A stretch of DNA of 64,000 nt from Pseudomonadota bacterium (GTDB taxonomy: Bacteria; Pseudomonadota; Gammaproteobacteria; Burkholderiales; Rhodocyclaceae), in assembly GCA_018240785.1 (NCBI GenBank), contig JAFEFC010000002.1, positions 32,120 to 96,119 of the forward strand, in the 5' to 3' direction. How positions within the stretch are numbered: position 1 is the stretch's first letter; each line of letters starts with the position of its first letter. The position numbers and the translations under genes were made by a program. The notes beneath the pieces were generated by a model. It saw nothing but the letters and a program-made list of their open reading frames with translations, was not told the origin of the DNA and ran no database searches. This document shows positions 51,070-60,397 of this stretch, in pieces.

Positions 51070-52893
51070 TCATGCGTCGCGCGCCTTCAGGCGCTCGACC
51101 TGCTCCTCGTAGGCGCGCAGGAACTCGCGGCCGAACAGGGCATGAAAATCGTCCTCGGCCTCGCTCGCGATCTCGCGATAGAGCTCGGTGTAAAGATCCC
51201 AAAGACGCGCGCGACGATTCATCGGCAGCAGACTGTCCAGCATCGACTTGCCGCTGAGGCGCTGCTCCAGCACCGCCGGGTCGAAGCGGTGCAGCACGCC
51301 GGCGAGCGCCGCCCGCATGCCCGCCATGAAGCCCAGCTCGTGCGAACGCAGATCGTCGTAGGCGTCGCGCATCGCCTCCACCGGCGGCAGGAATCCCTTG
51401 CCGCGCGGCGCGAGCAGATGCGCCAGCGCCGCCTCCGCATTGGGCGAGAACTTCAGCGGATTGTTGTCGCGGCTGACGATCATCGTCACCTCGGCGCGCA
51501 CCTCGCGCTTGGTCACCGCGCGCGCCAGCAGCAGGGCGAGCGTGCCCTCGGTGGCCTCGCGCAGCAGCCGACCGACCGCCTCCATCGTTGCGGGCGTCAA
51601 GCCCTGCGGCAGCGCCAGATCGGGCATGCCGAGGCCGTTCAGGAAGGCGCGGAGCAAGGCTTCCTCGCCTTCGCTCACTGCGCCCGAGACCGTTTCGACG
51701 GGTGCTGGGACAGCTGCGTGGAACTCGGCCCCGGGCGCCGCACCGGCTGCCACGTCGCTCACTGCAGCTTGTCGGGGCGGCAGCCCAAGAGACACTTCGA
51801 TGTCGACGCGCGGCCGAACGTCGACCGATGCGTCCTCGCCCCGACGAGGCGCCTCCACGCGTCGGCCTGCCCGTTCGCTGCCACCTTCGCGCCCACGTTC
51901 GCCGCCAACCTCCCCGGCCTGCTCCCACGACAGGAAGGCATCGTCAGGCAGCACGGCTGCCGGCGGCCGGTAGGCGCCCTGAACTTCGGGCACCCGGTCG
52001 GGCACAGGTGCCGGCTCCGCCGCCTGCGGTCGCACGCCGGCCAGTGCTGCCAGCGGTTCGACCACCTGCCCGCCCCGCTCCTCGCCCGGCGGCGGCGCGG
52101 CGAGCGCACTCCCCGCCAGCGGATCCTTCCCGCTCGCAGGCGCCGAAGCTCCGAGCCCGAACATCGTGTCGATGCCCGGACCCGACACCGACTCGCCGCT
52201 CGGCCCGAAACCCAGATCGTCGAGCGCCGTCGATGCCGGCGGCGTTTCCGCGGGACGCGGCGCAAAGGGATCGGCGAAGGGATCGAAATCGTCCGGGATC
52301 AGCGCGCCGGGCCGAGCGGGAGTAGCCGCGGGCGATGGCGAGCGTCCCGCGCCAGTCGCCTCCCGCTCGATCTTTGCGGAAGGCTCGGCGAATACCGCGA
52401 ACGGATCGTCGGACAGGCGGGACGGCGGCGCCGACGCTGCCGGCGTCGCCTCGCGTGCGCTGGCCAGCACGCCGGCGAAGGGGTCCTCGCGCGCCGCGGG
52501 CTTCTCCCCCGCCCCGAACAAGCCGAGCGGGTCGTCCACCGGCGCCGCGCCGGCCTCCTGCTGCGCAGCCCTCTGCGCGACCGCAGCGCCCGTCACCTCG
52601 AGCACATATCCGCCGATGGTGACGAGGTCGCCCGGGCGTATCGTGGCTGCGCCGCCGTTGGCCACCGATTGCGCCTCCACCTCCAGCGCGTTGGCACCCA
52701 CATTGACGATTTCGAAGCCACTGCTGCGCCACACGATGCGCGCCTGCAGCCGGGAGACATGACGCTCGGGGTCGGGCAGCACCAGTTGGTTCGTATCCGA
52801 GCGCCCGATCGTGCCGCCCAGTTCGTCGAACTCGAAACCGATCGGCTGCGCAGGCGCCTGACCATTGAAGGACACGACCCGGATCATGATCAT
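51070..52893 (-). CDS. tagH: T6SS FHA-domain protein TagH (Fha)
   Basis: Phosphothreonine-reading scaffold of 607 residues. The N-terminal FHA domain (about 1-98) has GTIGRSDTNQLVLPDPERHV and the SRLQARI loop; a long Pro/Ala/Gly-rich disordered middle (about 110-400) follows; the C-terminal T6SS FHA domain (about 410-607) has LLARAVTKREVRAEVTMI, NPLKFSPNAEAALAHLL and AYDDLRSHELGFMAGM. It is the expected target of PpkA/PppA. The ATG at 52893 has AGGGG eight bases ahead. Confidence 0.93.
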   Translation of the reverse strand: MIMIRVVSFNGQAPAQPIGFEFDELGGTIGRSDTNQLVLPDPERHVSRLQARIVWRSSGFEIVNVGANALEVEAQSVANGGAATIRPGDLVTIGGYVLEVTGAAVAQRAAQQEAGAAPVDDPLGLFGAGEKPAAREDPFAGVLASAREATPAASAPPSRLSDDPFAVFAEPSAKIEREATGAGRSPSPAATPARPGALIPDDFDPFADPFAPRPAETPPASTALDDLGFGPSGESVSGPGIDTMFGLGASAPASGKDPLAGSALAAPPPGEERGGQVVEPLAALAGVRPQAAEPAPVPDRVPEVQGAYRPPAAVLPDDAFLSWEQAGEVGGERGREGGSERAGRRVEAPRRGEDASVDVRPRVDIEVSLGLPPRQAAVSDVAAGAAPGAEFHAAVPAPVETVSGAVSEGEEALLRAFLNGLGMPDLALPQGLTPATMEAVGRLLREATEGTLALLLARAVTKREVRAEVTMIVSRDNNPLKFSPNAEAALAHLLAPRGKGFLPPVEAMRDAYDDLRSHELGFMAGMRAALAGVLHRFDPAVLEQRLSGKSMLDSLLPMNRRARLWDLYTELYREIASEAEDDFHALFGREFLRAYEEQVERLKARDA

Positions 52894-52942
52894 TGCTGAA
52901 GCCCCTGGAAGTATCGCCGTCGCCACGCCCTCGCGACTCGCT

Positions 52943-53782
52943 TCAATTATGGCACGCGGTCGATTCCTGCAATGGCGGCCGGCACAGAAAACGCGGCCAC
53001 TCCGCCTCCCAGCAGCAACGGTGATCGAAGCCCGGAACCTCGACCACGCGAGCACCCGGATCGCGCTTCGCATAGCCTTGCACCATCGCCGGCGTAATGG
53101 TGCGATCCTCCGAGCCGACGTAATGAAGCTGAGTGATCGCCGACGGCAAGGGCGCGCCCGCTGCCGGATTCAACGACCCAACGAGCGGAGAAAAACCATG
53201 CTCGCGGGACCAGGCAGCGACGTCGAGATTTCCCGCGATCGTCACCACCGCGCGCGTCTGCGGCAGACGCGGGGCCATCAGCATGACGATCGCCCCACCG
53301 CCGCTGTGGCCGATGAGCACGACCTCGTCGAAGCCGTGCGACGCGGCGAATTCCTGCACGGCGCGCGCCATGCTCGCCACCACGCGCTCGCCATAGCGTT
53401 CGTGCGTCCACTGCAGCGGCTGACAGCGTTGCGGGCCATCGACCTCGAAATGGCAGGGTCGTCCGACATACAGGGCAGGGCCCGGATCTCGGGCCATGAG
53501 GCGCAGGGCGACCGGGTCGCGCGGGGTCGGATCGGCAGCCACGAACTGGCCGGCCAGCCACGGGCTTCCGTCATGGTCCACATAGACATGCAGTCGCCGG
53601 CCGCCTTGCCCCGCCCGATACTGGCTCCAGTGCCGGAAGCCTTCGCCCTGAAGCACGACAGGCTCGAGGCCTGCAGCGCGCGCGAACCGCCCTGCCTGCT
53701 CGGTTGGCGTGGCGCAAGCGCCGATCAGACAAGCGGCGGCGACGCGGATCAGCCACTGCCGCTCCGCGCCGCCGCGCCGCAC
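52943..53782 (-). CDS. Alpha/beta-hydrolase-like lipoprotein
   Basis: Predicted lipoprotein of 279 residues starting at GTG 53782 (AGG seven bases ahead), giving lipobox LIGAC (C23). The body has an alpha/beta-hydrolase nucleophile elbow GHSGGG with S160 (LIGHSGGGAIVMLMA), an acid candidate in the YVGSEDRTI segment and a late His in FDHRCCWE, so the triad looks complete. Family-wise it resembles an esterase/lipase; the substrate is unknown. An ATG at 53815 would overlap the autotransporter gene by 20 bp. It runs 49 bp ahead of tagH on the same strand. Confidence 0.75.
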   Translation of the reverse strand: MRRGGAERQWLIRVAAACLIGACATPTEQAGRFARAAGLEPVVLQGEGFRHWSQYRAGQGGRRLHVYVDHDGSPWLAGQFVAADPTPRDPVALRLMARDPGPALYVGRPCHFEVDGPQRCQPLQWTHERYGERVVASMARAVQEFAASHGFDEVVLIGHSGGGAIVMLMAPRLPQTRAVVTIAGNLDVAAWSREHGFSPLVGSLNPAAGAPLPSAITQLHYVGSEDRTITPAMVQGYAKRDPGARVVEVPGFDHRCCWEAEWPRFLCRPPLQESTACHN

Positions 53783-53795
53783 CCGACAGCCTCGC

Positions 53796-55187
53796 TCAGA
53801 ATTCCAGGCGCACACCGACGGTCAGGCTTGTGCTGGTCGTGTCGCGCAGTCCGACCACGGTATCGATGTTGGCAAAGGCGGACACGCCGGATGGAAAGAC
53901 GCTGGTGAGTCCGGCGCGCAGGGTGAAGTAGTCACGATCAGGATGCGCGGTCGGAATCGTGAAGAAGGTATTGAACGGGTCATGCGTGTATTTCGCCACG
54001 ATGTTCTCGTTGTTGTTCTGGAACTCGTGATTCCACTCGATCGCCGCATACGGGCTGATGACGCCCGACTGGACACTGATTGCCTTCGTGATCTGCGCGC
54101 CGATCGCGCTTTGCAGCGAATTCACCGAACGCGATTTCACGTCCAGCCCCAGGCTGCTCCGCGACTCGCGTTCGGTGAAACCATCGATCCCCAAGTGCGC
54201 GTAGCTCAGGCGCGCGAAGGGCGTGATCGTCATGCTGTCCCGGCTCCAGTCGTAGCCGGTAGCGATCGACGCCGTGTACTGATCCGCATTGGTGCTGCCC
54301 TTTGCCGTGGTGTCGAAGCCGCTGACGCCCGTCGTGCTGGGCACCAGAATGCGACGCGCGCTGTCGAAATCGACCTTGGTGTAGCCGACGAAGCCCTCGA
54401 CGTAGGCCTTGCCGAACGAATGCGACCCATACAGGCTGACACCGGCGTTGTTCGATTCGACGTCGCCCAGCCCGTTGTCGAAGTCCGCCTTGGTGTGCGC
54501 ATAGCTCAGGGCAATGCCGGCGACGGTGGAATCGCTGAAGCGGTAGTCGACGCCAGCGGTGACGCCCACATCATGGAAGTCGAAGCGATCCTCCAGTGCC
54601 GATCGGTCCCGGGTCCCCCAGTTGTAATGCCCCTGCACGAAGCCGCTCCAGGGCCCGCCGGGACCGGAATCAGCGCTGGCGCCGCCGCCGCGGGTCCCGG
54701 CCGGCAGCATTTCGGACAACAGCACCGGTTGCCCGTTGAGGTCGAATCCGGAACTGGCCAGCGGGCCGCCGCCTGCACCACGGCGCAGCGCCAGCAGCCG
54801 CGCACCGATCGGCGCATTGCCGGCAAAGGTGCGGCTACGGTTCTGCGCGTTCATCTCCTCCGGCGACACTCCCTGCAGCGCCGCGCGCAGGCCGGATTCG
54901 GTCAATCCGAGGCTCTGCCCGGAAGGGCCGCTGTGCTGCAGGCCATTGCTCGTCTGCACCAGCTTGCGGCATGAGCTCAGCAGCAATTGTTGTTCCGCGG
55001 TCAGCGACGACGACTGGGCCCCCATCTTCGGACAGATCGTCTGAATGGTACCGGCCACCGGTGCCTGTACCGGCGTCATGCCGGATACCGCATTGAGATC
55101 GGCGTTTGCGCAAGAGGCGTAGAAAAAACCGGCCGACACGGCCAGCAGCGACGGAAGCGACCCGCGGGTCGCCTGGATGCTCTTCAT
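53796..55187 (-). CDS. Autotransporter beta-barrel domain protein
   Basis: Exported protein of 463 residues: signal peptide to about residue 30 (ending SCANA), a short N-terminal region (about 31-175) and a 12-strand autotransporter barrel (about 185-463) with alternating aromatic strands such as GFVQGHYNWGTRDRS, YRFSDSTVAGIALSYAHTKAD and the terminal LTVGVRLEF ending in Phe. The passenger is unusually short, so it may be an esterase-less display scaffold. The ATG at 55187 has GGGAGA. It lies 13 bp before the hydrolase gene, then tagH. Confidence 0.85.
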   Translation of the reverse strand: MKSIQATRGSLPSLLAVSAGFFYASCANADLNAVSGMTPVQAPVAGTIQTICPKMGAQSSSLTAEQQLLLSSCRKLVQTSNGLQHSGPSGQSLGLTESGLRAALQGVSPEEMNAQNRSRTFAGNAPIGARLLALRRGAGGGPLASSGFDLNGQPVLLSEMLPAGTRGGGASADSGPGGPWSGFVQGHYNWGTRDRSALEDRFDFHDVGVTAGVDYRFSDSTVAGIALSYAHTKADFDNGLGDVESNNAGVSLYGSHSFGKAYVEGFVGYTKVDFDSARRILVPSTTGVSGFDTTAKGSTNADQYTASIATGYDWSRDSMTITPFARLSYAHLGIDGFTERESRSSLGLDVKSRSVNSLQSAIGAQITKAISVQSGVISPYAAIEWNHEFQNNNENIVAKYTHDPFNTFFTIPTAHPDRDYFTLRAGLTSVFPSGVSAFANIDTVVGLRDTTSTSLTVGVRLEF

Positions 55188-55246
55188 GGCAGTTCTCCCT
55201 GGAGGGACCGAGTTTGATCCGAACGTGGTTGGGGCACGTCCCCTGC

Positions 55247-55274
55247 ATTAAAGACAAGATTCGCCGTTTTTCAA
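55247..55274 (-). promoter_or_regulatory. Candidate promoter of the autotransporter gene
   Basis: Minus strand: -35 TTGAAA (55269-55274), 16-bp spacer, -10 TTTAAT (55247-55252); the leader to the ATG at 55187 is about 55 nt. If no other promoter exists, it would also drive the hydrolase, tagH, pppA and ompA. It lies in the 319-bp divergent gap 55188-55506. Confidence 0.6.
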
Positions 55275-55348
55275 CGCGCTGGCACCCTCGGGATCCCCCG
55301 CTGTGGCCGGGCCGAAGCCAGCGCGGGCTCGCCAGAAGACGGTCGGGA

Positions 55349-55357
55349 TGCTATAGA
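55349..55357 (+). promoter_or_regulatory. Candidate extended -10 promoter of the first caspase-like gene
   Basis: TGCTATAGA, an extended -10 (TGnTATA), about 150 bases before the ATG at 55507. No good -35 is present, which extended -10 promoters can tolerate. Confidence 0.35.
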
Positions 55358-55506
55358 AAAAGTGTCCCGCCCACGGTTCGCACCGGGCCTGCGCGCGCGC
55401 CGACACTTGCCGCCGAGACAGCATGTCTGCCGGCGGCGTCGATTTGCGCAGCAAGGTCGTCACCCGCCGGACCGCGGGCTGGGCTCGAACTCGCAGGGGT
55501 GAGGTC

Positions 55507-57828
55507 ATGTTTCTCACGAACCAGTTGCGCAAATGCGCCCTCGCCGGCCTGTGGCTGCTTGGTTCGTCGCTCGCCCCGTCCCCGCTCCTCGCCGAGATCA
55601 GTTCCCCTTCCCCCGCGCAACTGGCGCTGGCGCAACGCGAAGTCGACAAGCTGCTGGTCGTCGACTGCCTCTTGCCCGGCCAGGTCCGCCGCCTCGGCAC
55701 GCAACTGACCTATCTGAGCGCCCGGCGCCCGGCCAAGCTCAGCGCCGACGAATGCGCCCTGCGCGGCGGCGAGTACGTGATGTACGACCGTGCCGATCTC
55801 GGCACCGCGTTGTCGTCGTGGCTGCCCCTTGCCAACAAGGGCGATCCCGAGGCACAGACCTACGTCGGCGAACTCTACGAGCGGGGGGTCGGCGGCGAGG
55901 CCCCGCGCTACGCGGACGCTGCGCAGTGGTACCGCAAGGCGGCCGACCAAGGCTACGCGCGGGGCATGATCAACCTCGGCTTTCTGTACGAGAAGGGCTT
56001 GGGCGTCGCGCGCGATCCGGCCGTCGCACTGGCCTGGTACCGCAAGGCGGCCGGGCTGGGCGACGCCATCGCGCTCGAAGGCGGAGATCGCGCCAACAGC
56101 GAAGCGGAGTTGCGCAAGCTGCGACGCGAACTCGAAGACACGCGCCGACAGCTCGACGACGCGCGCAGGCAGCTCGACAAGGAGCGGAACAACTCGCAGA
56201 GCGAGTTGCGCCTGCTCGAGGAACGCATCCGCCAGGCACAAGAATCAGGAGACCGCGACACTGCCGCACGACTCGGTGCGCAACTGCATGACCGCGAGGC
56301 TGAACTCGAGCGGCGGGGCCGCCAGGTCGCCGAGCTCTCTTCGGCCGCCGAAGGTTTTCGCCGCCAGCTTGCCGCACTCGAAGCCGAAACCGCTACGCTG
56401 CGTGACCAATTGAGCCAGGCGCGCACGCAACTGAACGACAGCCAGGTCGAGCTCGCCGCGCGCCAGGCCAACGTGCAGGAAACGGAGCGTCGCCTGCAGG
56501 CGATGCAGGCCCAACTTGCTCGACAGAAGGATGCCGCTGGCAACGCGGACGCCGAGGCATCCCGCCGGCTCGAGGCGCAGTTGCGCCTCAGCGAGCAGGA
56601 ACTCGTCCGTCAGCGCCAGGACATCGCCCGCGTCGAACGCGAGGCCGCCGACTACAAGAGTCGCCTGCAGGCACTCGAGGCGCGCAATGCGCAGGCGGCG
56701 CAGGCGGCCGCGGCACCGGTGGCCGTCGCCATCGCACCACCGAGCATCCAGTTGATCGATCCTCCGGTCATGACCACGCGCGGCCCCATCCTCGTCAAGA
56801 TCCGCGGCAGCCTCAAGGCGCGCGAACTCGTCGGCAAGGTGACCGCGCCTGCCGGCCTGTTGTCCTTCACGGTGAACGATGCAACGCAACAGGTCGATAA
56901 CCAGGGACTGTTCAAGACCGAGGTTCCCGTGCGCGCGGCGAACACACCGGTCAGCCTCGTCGCAGTCGACCGCAACGGCAAGCGCGCCGACCTCGAATTC
57001 AGCCTCGTGCCCGAGGGCGTGGAGCTTGCGCCCGCTCCGCCACCCGCACCGTCACCGATCCCCGATATCCAGTTCGGCCGTTATCACGCGCTGGTGGTGG
57101 GCAACCAGGACTATCGTCAGTTGCCGAAACTCGACACGGCGATCGAGGATGCCCGGGCGGTCGGCGATCTGCTCGCCGGCAAATACGGGTTCAAGGTGAC
57201 GCGGCTCACCAACGCCACCCGCTACGAGTTCCTGTCCGCGCTCAACAAGCTGCGCGCCGAACTCACCGAACACGACAACCTCGTCATCTACTACGCAGGC
57301 CATGGCGAGATCGACCGCGCCAACCAGCGCGGCCACTGGCTGCCGATCGACGCCGAACCCGACAGCGACGCCAACTGGATCTCCAACGTATCGATCACCG
57401 ACATCCTCAACGCGATGTCGGTCAAACACGTGCTGGTCATCGCCGACTCCTGCTACTCGGGCACCCTCACCCGCTCCTCGATCGGCCAGCTCGACGTCGG
57501 CGTGTCGCCCGAAGCGCGCACCAAGTGGCTGAAGGCCATCGTCCAGTCCCGCACCCGCACCGTGCTCACTTCCGGCGGCGTGCAACCGGTGCTCGACGGC
57601 GGCGGCGGCAAGCACTCGGTGTTCGCCAAGAGCCTGCTCGAAGTACTCACCGAAAACAGCGAAACCCTGGAGGCCCAGCGCCTCTACCGCGAAGTCGCCG
57701 CCCGGGTCCTCGACCGTGCCAGCCACTTCCAGATGGACCAGCGGCCGGAGTACGCTCCGATGAAGTTCGCGGGGCATGAGTCGGGGGATTTTCTGTTCGT
57801 GCCAACGACGCTCGTTGCTGGTCGCTGA
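55507..57828 (+). CDS. Exported caspase-like (C14) protease with Sel1 repeats and coiled coil
   Basis: Multidomain protein of 773 residues. Signal peptide (1-29, ending PLLAE), an N-terminal Cys-containing region, two Sel1-like repeats (about 110-190; PEAQTYVGELYERGVGG, ARGMINLGFLYEKGLGV), a coiled coil (about 195-395), a small beta domain (about 412-500) and a C-terminal caspase domain (about 524-765). The catalytic dyad is present: H599 in YYAGHGEID and C649 in IADSCYSGTL. Bacterial homologues are called orthocaspases and cut after Arg/Lys; the target here is unknown. The ATG at 55507 follows GAGG. Confidence 0.88.
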   Translation: MFLTNQLRKCALAGLWLLGSSLAPSPLLAEISSPSPAQLALAQREVDKLLVVDCLLPGQVRRLGTQLTYLSARRPAKLSADECALRGGEYVMYDRADLGTALSSWLPLANKGDPEAQTYVGELYERGVGGEAPRYADAAQWYRKAADQGYARGMINLGFLYEKGLGVARDPAVALAWYRKAAGLGDAIALEGGDRANSEAELRKLRRELEDTRRQLDDARRQLDKERNNSQSELRLLEERIRQAQESGDRDTAARLGAQLHDREAELERRGRQVAELSSAAEGFRRQLAALEAETATLRDQLSQARTQLNDSQVELAARQANVQETERRLQAMQAQLARQKDAAGNADAEASRRLEAQLRLSEQELVRQRQDIARVEREAADYKSRLQALEARNAQAAQAAAAPVAVAIAPPSIQLIDPPVMTTRGPILVKIRGSLKARELVGKVTAPAGLLSFTVNDATQQVDNQGLFKTEVPVRAANTPVSLVAVDRNGKRADLEFSLVPEGVELAPAPPPAPSPIPDIQFGRYHALVVGNQDYRQLPKLDTAIEDARAVGDLLAGKYGFKVTRLTNATRYEFLSALNKLRAELTEHDNLVIYYAGHGEIDRANQRGHWLPIDAEPDSDANWISNVSITDILNAMSVKHVLVIADSCYSGTLTRSSIGQLDVGVSPEARTKWLKAIVQSRTRTVLTSGGVQPVLDGGGGKHSVFAKSLLEVLTENSETLEAQRLYREVAARVLDRASHFQMDQRPEYAPMKFAGHESGDFLFVPTTLVAGR

Positions 57829-58120
57829 GCACGAGCTTCTGGCAATTGGTGTCCGCCGCCCCGCCCGACCGTCGCATCGGATGAGCAGCGCCCAATCAGC
57901 CTGCATGCCTCGTGCGTACTCCAGGCGTGCATCGAGCCATGACATCCTGCTTCAAATGCTCGGAACCGGTGCTAGAGTAAAGCCATAAGCATCTGTGCGC
58001 CGGCGGGCTCCTTCGGCTCGCGTTCGCGTCAACCAACTAGAACCGTTACGCTCAGATCATTCAACAAGCGCGTAGCGCACTTGCTCGACATCATCATCGC
58101 AACCGTCGCTGAGGGGAGCG

Positions 58121-59473
58121 TTGGTCATCGTGTTCGTTTCGGGGGAAGGCCGGAACTTGCGCTTTGCTGGAGGGGGAGTACGCGCCGTTCGGGCGATCCT
58201 CCTTGTGTTGTGCTGCGCGCTTGTTTCCTTTGCCTGTCCGGCCGGCTCGCAGGAGCGCGCCATCAAGACGGCAACTGCCGTCCCAGTGGAGATCGCTCCC
58301 ACGCGCAAGCGGGTCGCCCTCGTCATTGGCAATACGGCATATCGCTCACTCGTTCCGCTGCCAAACGCCATCAACGATGCCAGCGACGTGTGCGCTGCCC
58401 TGAAGAGCATCGGCTTCAGGACAACCTGCCTTGCAGATGTGACGACTCGCCGGCAACTTCGCGAGGCGATCCAGACCTTTGCCGCGGACGCTGCCGCTGG
58501 CGCCGAAACCTTCTTCTTCTACGCCGGCCACGGGATCCAGTCCAACGGCGAGAACTACCTTATTCCAACGGAGGCGCAGATCCTGACGGAAGCCGACATC
58601 GATTACGAAGGCGTCGGCGTCGGCTACCTGCTGCAAAGCCTCGAACAGGCGCGCAGCTATCCGAACGTGATCATCCTGGATGCCTGCAGGGATAACCCCT
58701 TCGGGCGGAATGCCCGCTTCCGGGTCGAAAAGGGTCTCGCCCGACTCGACCCCCCGATTGGCACCGTCCTCGCCTATGCGACCGCCCCCAACAAGACCGC
58801 CCTGGACGGCACCGGACGTAACGGCCTCTTCACCAAGCATCTGCTTTCCCGCATGACCGAGTTCGGCATTCAACTCGACGAAATGCTGCGTCAGGTTGCC
58901 AAGGGTGTCGAAGACGAAGCGCGAAGCGCCTATCGAGTCGAACAGGTTCCCTACCGCAGTTCCTCCTACTCGGCTTCATATTGCCTGGCCGGATGTGACG
59001 ATCCCAAGCTTCAGGACCGTGTCAAGGAGATCGAAGCGCAGAGAAACGAGCTCAATCACAAGCTCGAGCAGATGTCCGTCGAGAATGCCCGACTCAAAGC
59101 CCAGGCACAAAGCGGTGCCGATGAAATCACCCGCCTTGAACAGCACATCTCCCGTCTCACCGCCGATGAAACCACAAAAGGCGCATCGAACAGCAATGTG
59201 CGCCTGGAGCTGGAGCGCGCTCGATCAGAACTTGCCGCAATGAAATTCGAGCAGACCCGGCGCGACACCATAGAGCGCGAGAATCAAAAGCGCATGACGG
59301 AACTCGAAGGATTGCGCGCCGAGCTGCAGCGGCAAGCCGCAGAGATCGACGAATACCGTCGCAAGATCCGTGAACTCGAAATCTCCAGGGAGCGAAGCCG
59401 TGGGCTCGACGACTCCTCGCAGCCCTCACGAGACGCACCTCGAAAACCGGCCGTCATCGTACCCAGTTTCTAG
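58121..59473 (+). CDS. Second exported caspase-like (C14) protease with C-terminal coiled coil
   Basis: Protein of about 450 residues. An N-terminal hydrophobic segment (about 22-40) acts as signal peptide or anchor; the caspase domain (about 62-285) has H137 in FFYAGHGIQSNGENY and C189 in IILDACRDNPFG, an active dyad; then a coiled coil (about 298-420). The start is uncertain: TTG at 58121 or GTG at 58130, both after a GAGGGGAG box. The gene lies 292 bp after the first caspase gene, with domain order reversed (protease first). Confidence 0.85.
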   Translation: MVIVFVSGEGRNLRFAGGGVRAVRAILLVLCCALVSFACPAGSQERAIKTATAVPVEIAPTRKRVALVIGNTAYRSLVPLPNAINDASDVCAALKSIGFRTTCLADVTTRRQLREAIQTFAADAAAGAETFFFYAGHGIQSNGENYLIPTEAQILTEADIDYEGVGVGYLLQSLEQARSYPNVIILDACRDNPFGRNARFRVEKGLARLDPPIGTVLAYATAPNKTALDGTGRNGLFTKHLLSRMTEFGIQLDEMLRQVAKGVEDEARSAYRVEQVPYRSSSYSASYCLAGCDDPKLQDRVKEIEAQRNELNHKLEQMSVENARLKAQAQSGADEITRLEQHISRLTADETTKGASNSNVRLELERARSELAAMKFEQTRRDTIERENQKRMTELEGLRAELQRQAAEIDEYRRKIRELEISRERSRGLDDSSQPSRDAPRKPAVIVPSF

Positions 59474-59527
59474 TCATCCCGTTTTTTCGTCGCGTGTGCA
59501 GTGCCATTGATCGAGAGGAGAAGGATC

Positions 59528-60397
59528 ATGAATCGTATGCTCGGAATCGCCGCTGGGATTGGCTTGGGAATGATCTCGGCTACCCCGTCCATTGCGCAGA
59601 CGGCAGGTGCGCCTGCAGACACGTCCGCCACGCACACCGTCGCGACGGTCGGGGACGTTCAATTCTTTGCCGGCATCCGGCTCTGGGCAAACGAGTGGGA
59701 TTTCAGCTCACTCAGCGCGCGGCGGGCTGTCGACCCATCCAATCCATCCAACGTCGTGCTACGCGACGAAGTCGTGTCCGACGTCAGCGATGTCAAATTC
59801 GTTCCCATGCCCACATTCGGCGCGCGGTATGGCAACTTCCTGGGCTCGATCACCTATTTCGTGCCGACATCCTATTCTGTCAAAGGAGTCCTCTCGCGGG
59901 ACGTCAAACGCAGCGAACTCGACGTGACGGCCGGCTATTTCGTCCTGCCCTCGCTGCTGCTCTCAATCGGCTACAAACACGCCAAGGTCGACCGCCTGAT
60001 AGAAGGTCTGGACTCGGGACAGGACATTTCGGCAATCCTGCTAGGGCTGAGCGCCAGCGCTCCGCTCTCGGACCGCCTCTCCCTCTACGGAAACTTCGCC
60101 TACGGACTGGGCCGCCAGAAATCCGATTCACCGGATCCTCGTGGAAAGGACAGATACTCTTCCACCTACGCGATTGGCGAGGTCGGTCTTAGCTACCGCA
60201 TACTCGAAGGCCGCGCCGGCATGTTCGTCAAATCCCTGACGGGCTCGATCGGCTATCGCGCCCAGAGCTATACGACCAAAGATGTCGGCCTGGGAACCTA
60301 TGCCATGGCAAACCCCAACGTCCCGATCGCAACCACGACGCGCGACGTACAGACGTCGACAAACGGTGTCGTCGTCGCTCTGGTCGCGTCGTTCTGA
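59528..60397 (+). CDS. Predicted outer-membrane beta-barrel protein
   Basis: Exported protein of 289 residues, signal peptide ending SIAQT (about 25). The mature part is a run of amphipathic beta-strands (FFAGIRLWANEWDFS, ARYGNFLGSITYFVPTSY, LDVTAGYFVLPSLLLSIGYK) and ends VVVALVASF with the terminal Phe used by the BAM complex. I do not recognise a specific family. It has a good GAGGAGAAGG box and lies 54 bp after the second caspase gene, so the two may be co-transcribed. Confidence 0.72.
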   Translation: MNRMLGIAAGIGLGMISATPSIAQTAGAPADTSATHTVATVGDVQFFAGIRLWANEWDFSSLSARRAVDPSNPSNVVLRDEVVSDVSDVKFVPMPTFGARYGNFLGSITYFVPTSYSVKGVLSRDVKRSELDVTAGYFVLPSLLLSIGYKHAKVDRLIEGLDSGQDISAILLGLSASAPLSDRLSLYGNFAYGLGRQKSDSPDPRGKDRYSSTYAIGEVGLSYRILEGRAGMFVKSLTGSIGYRAQSYTTKDVGLGTYAMANPNVPIATTTRDVQTSTNGVVVALVASF

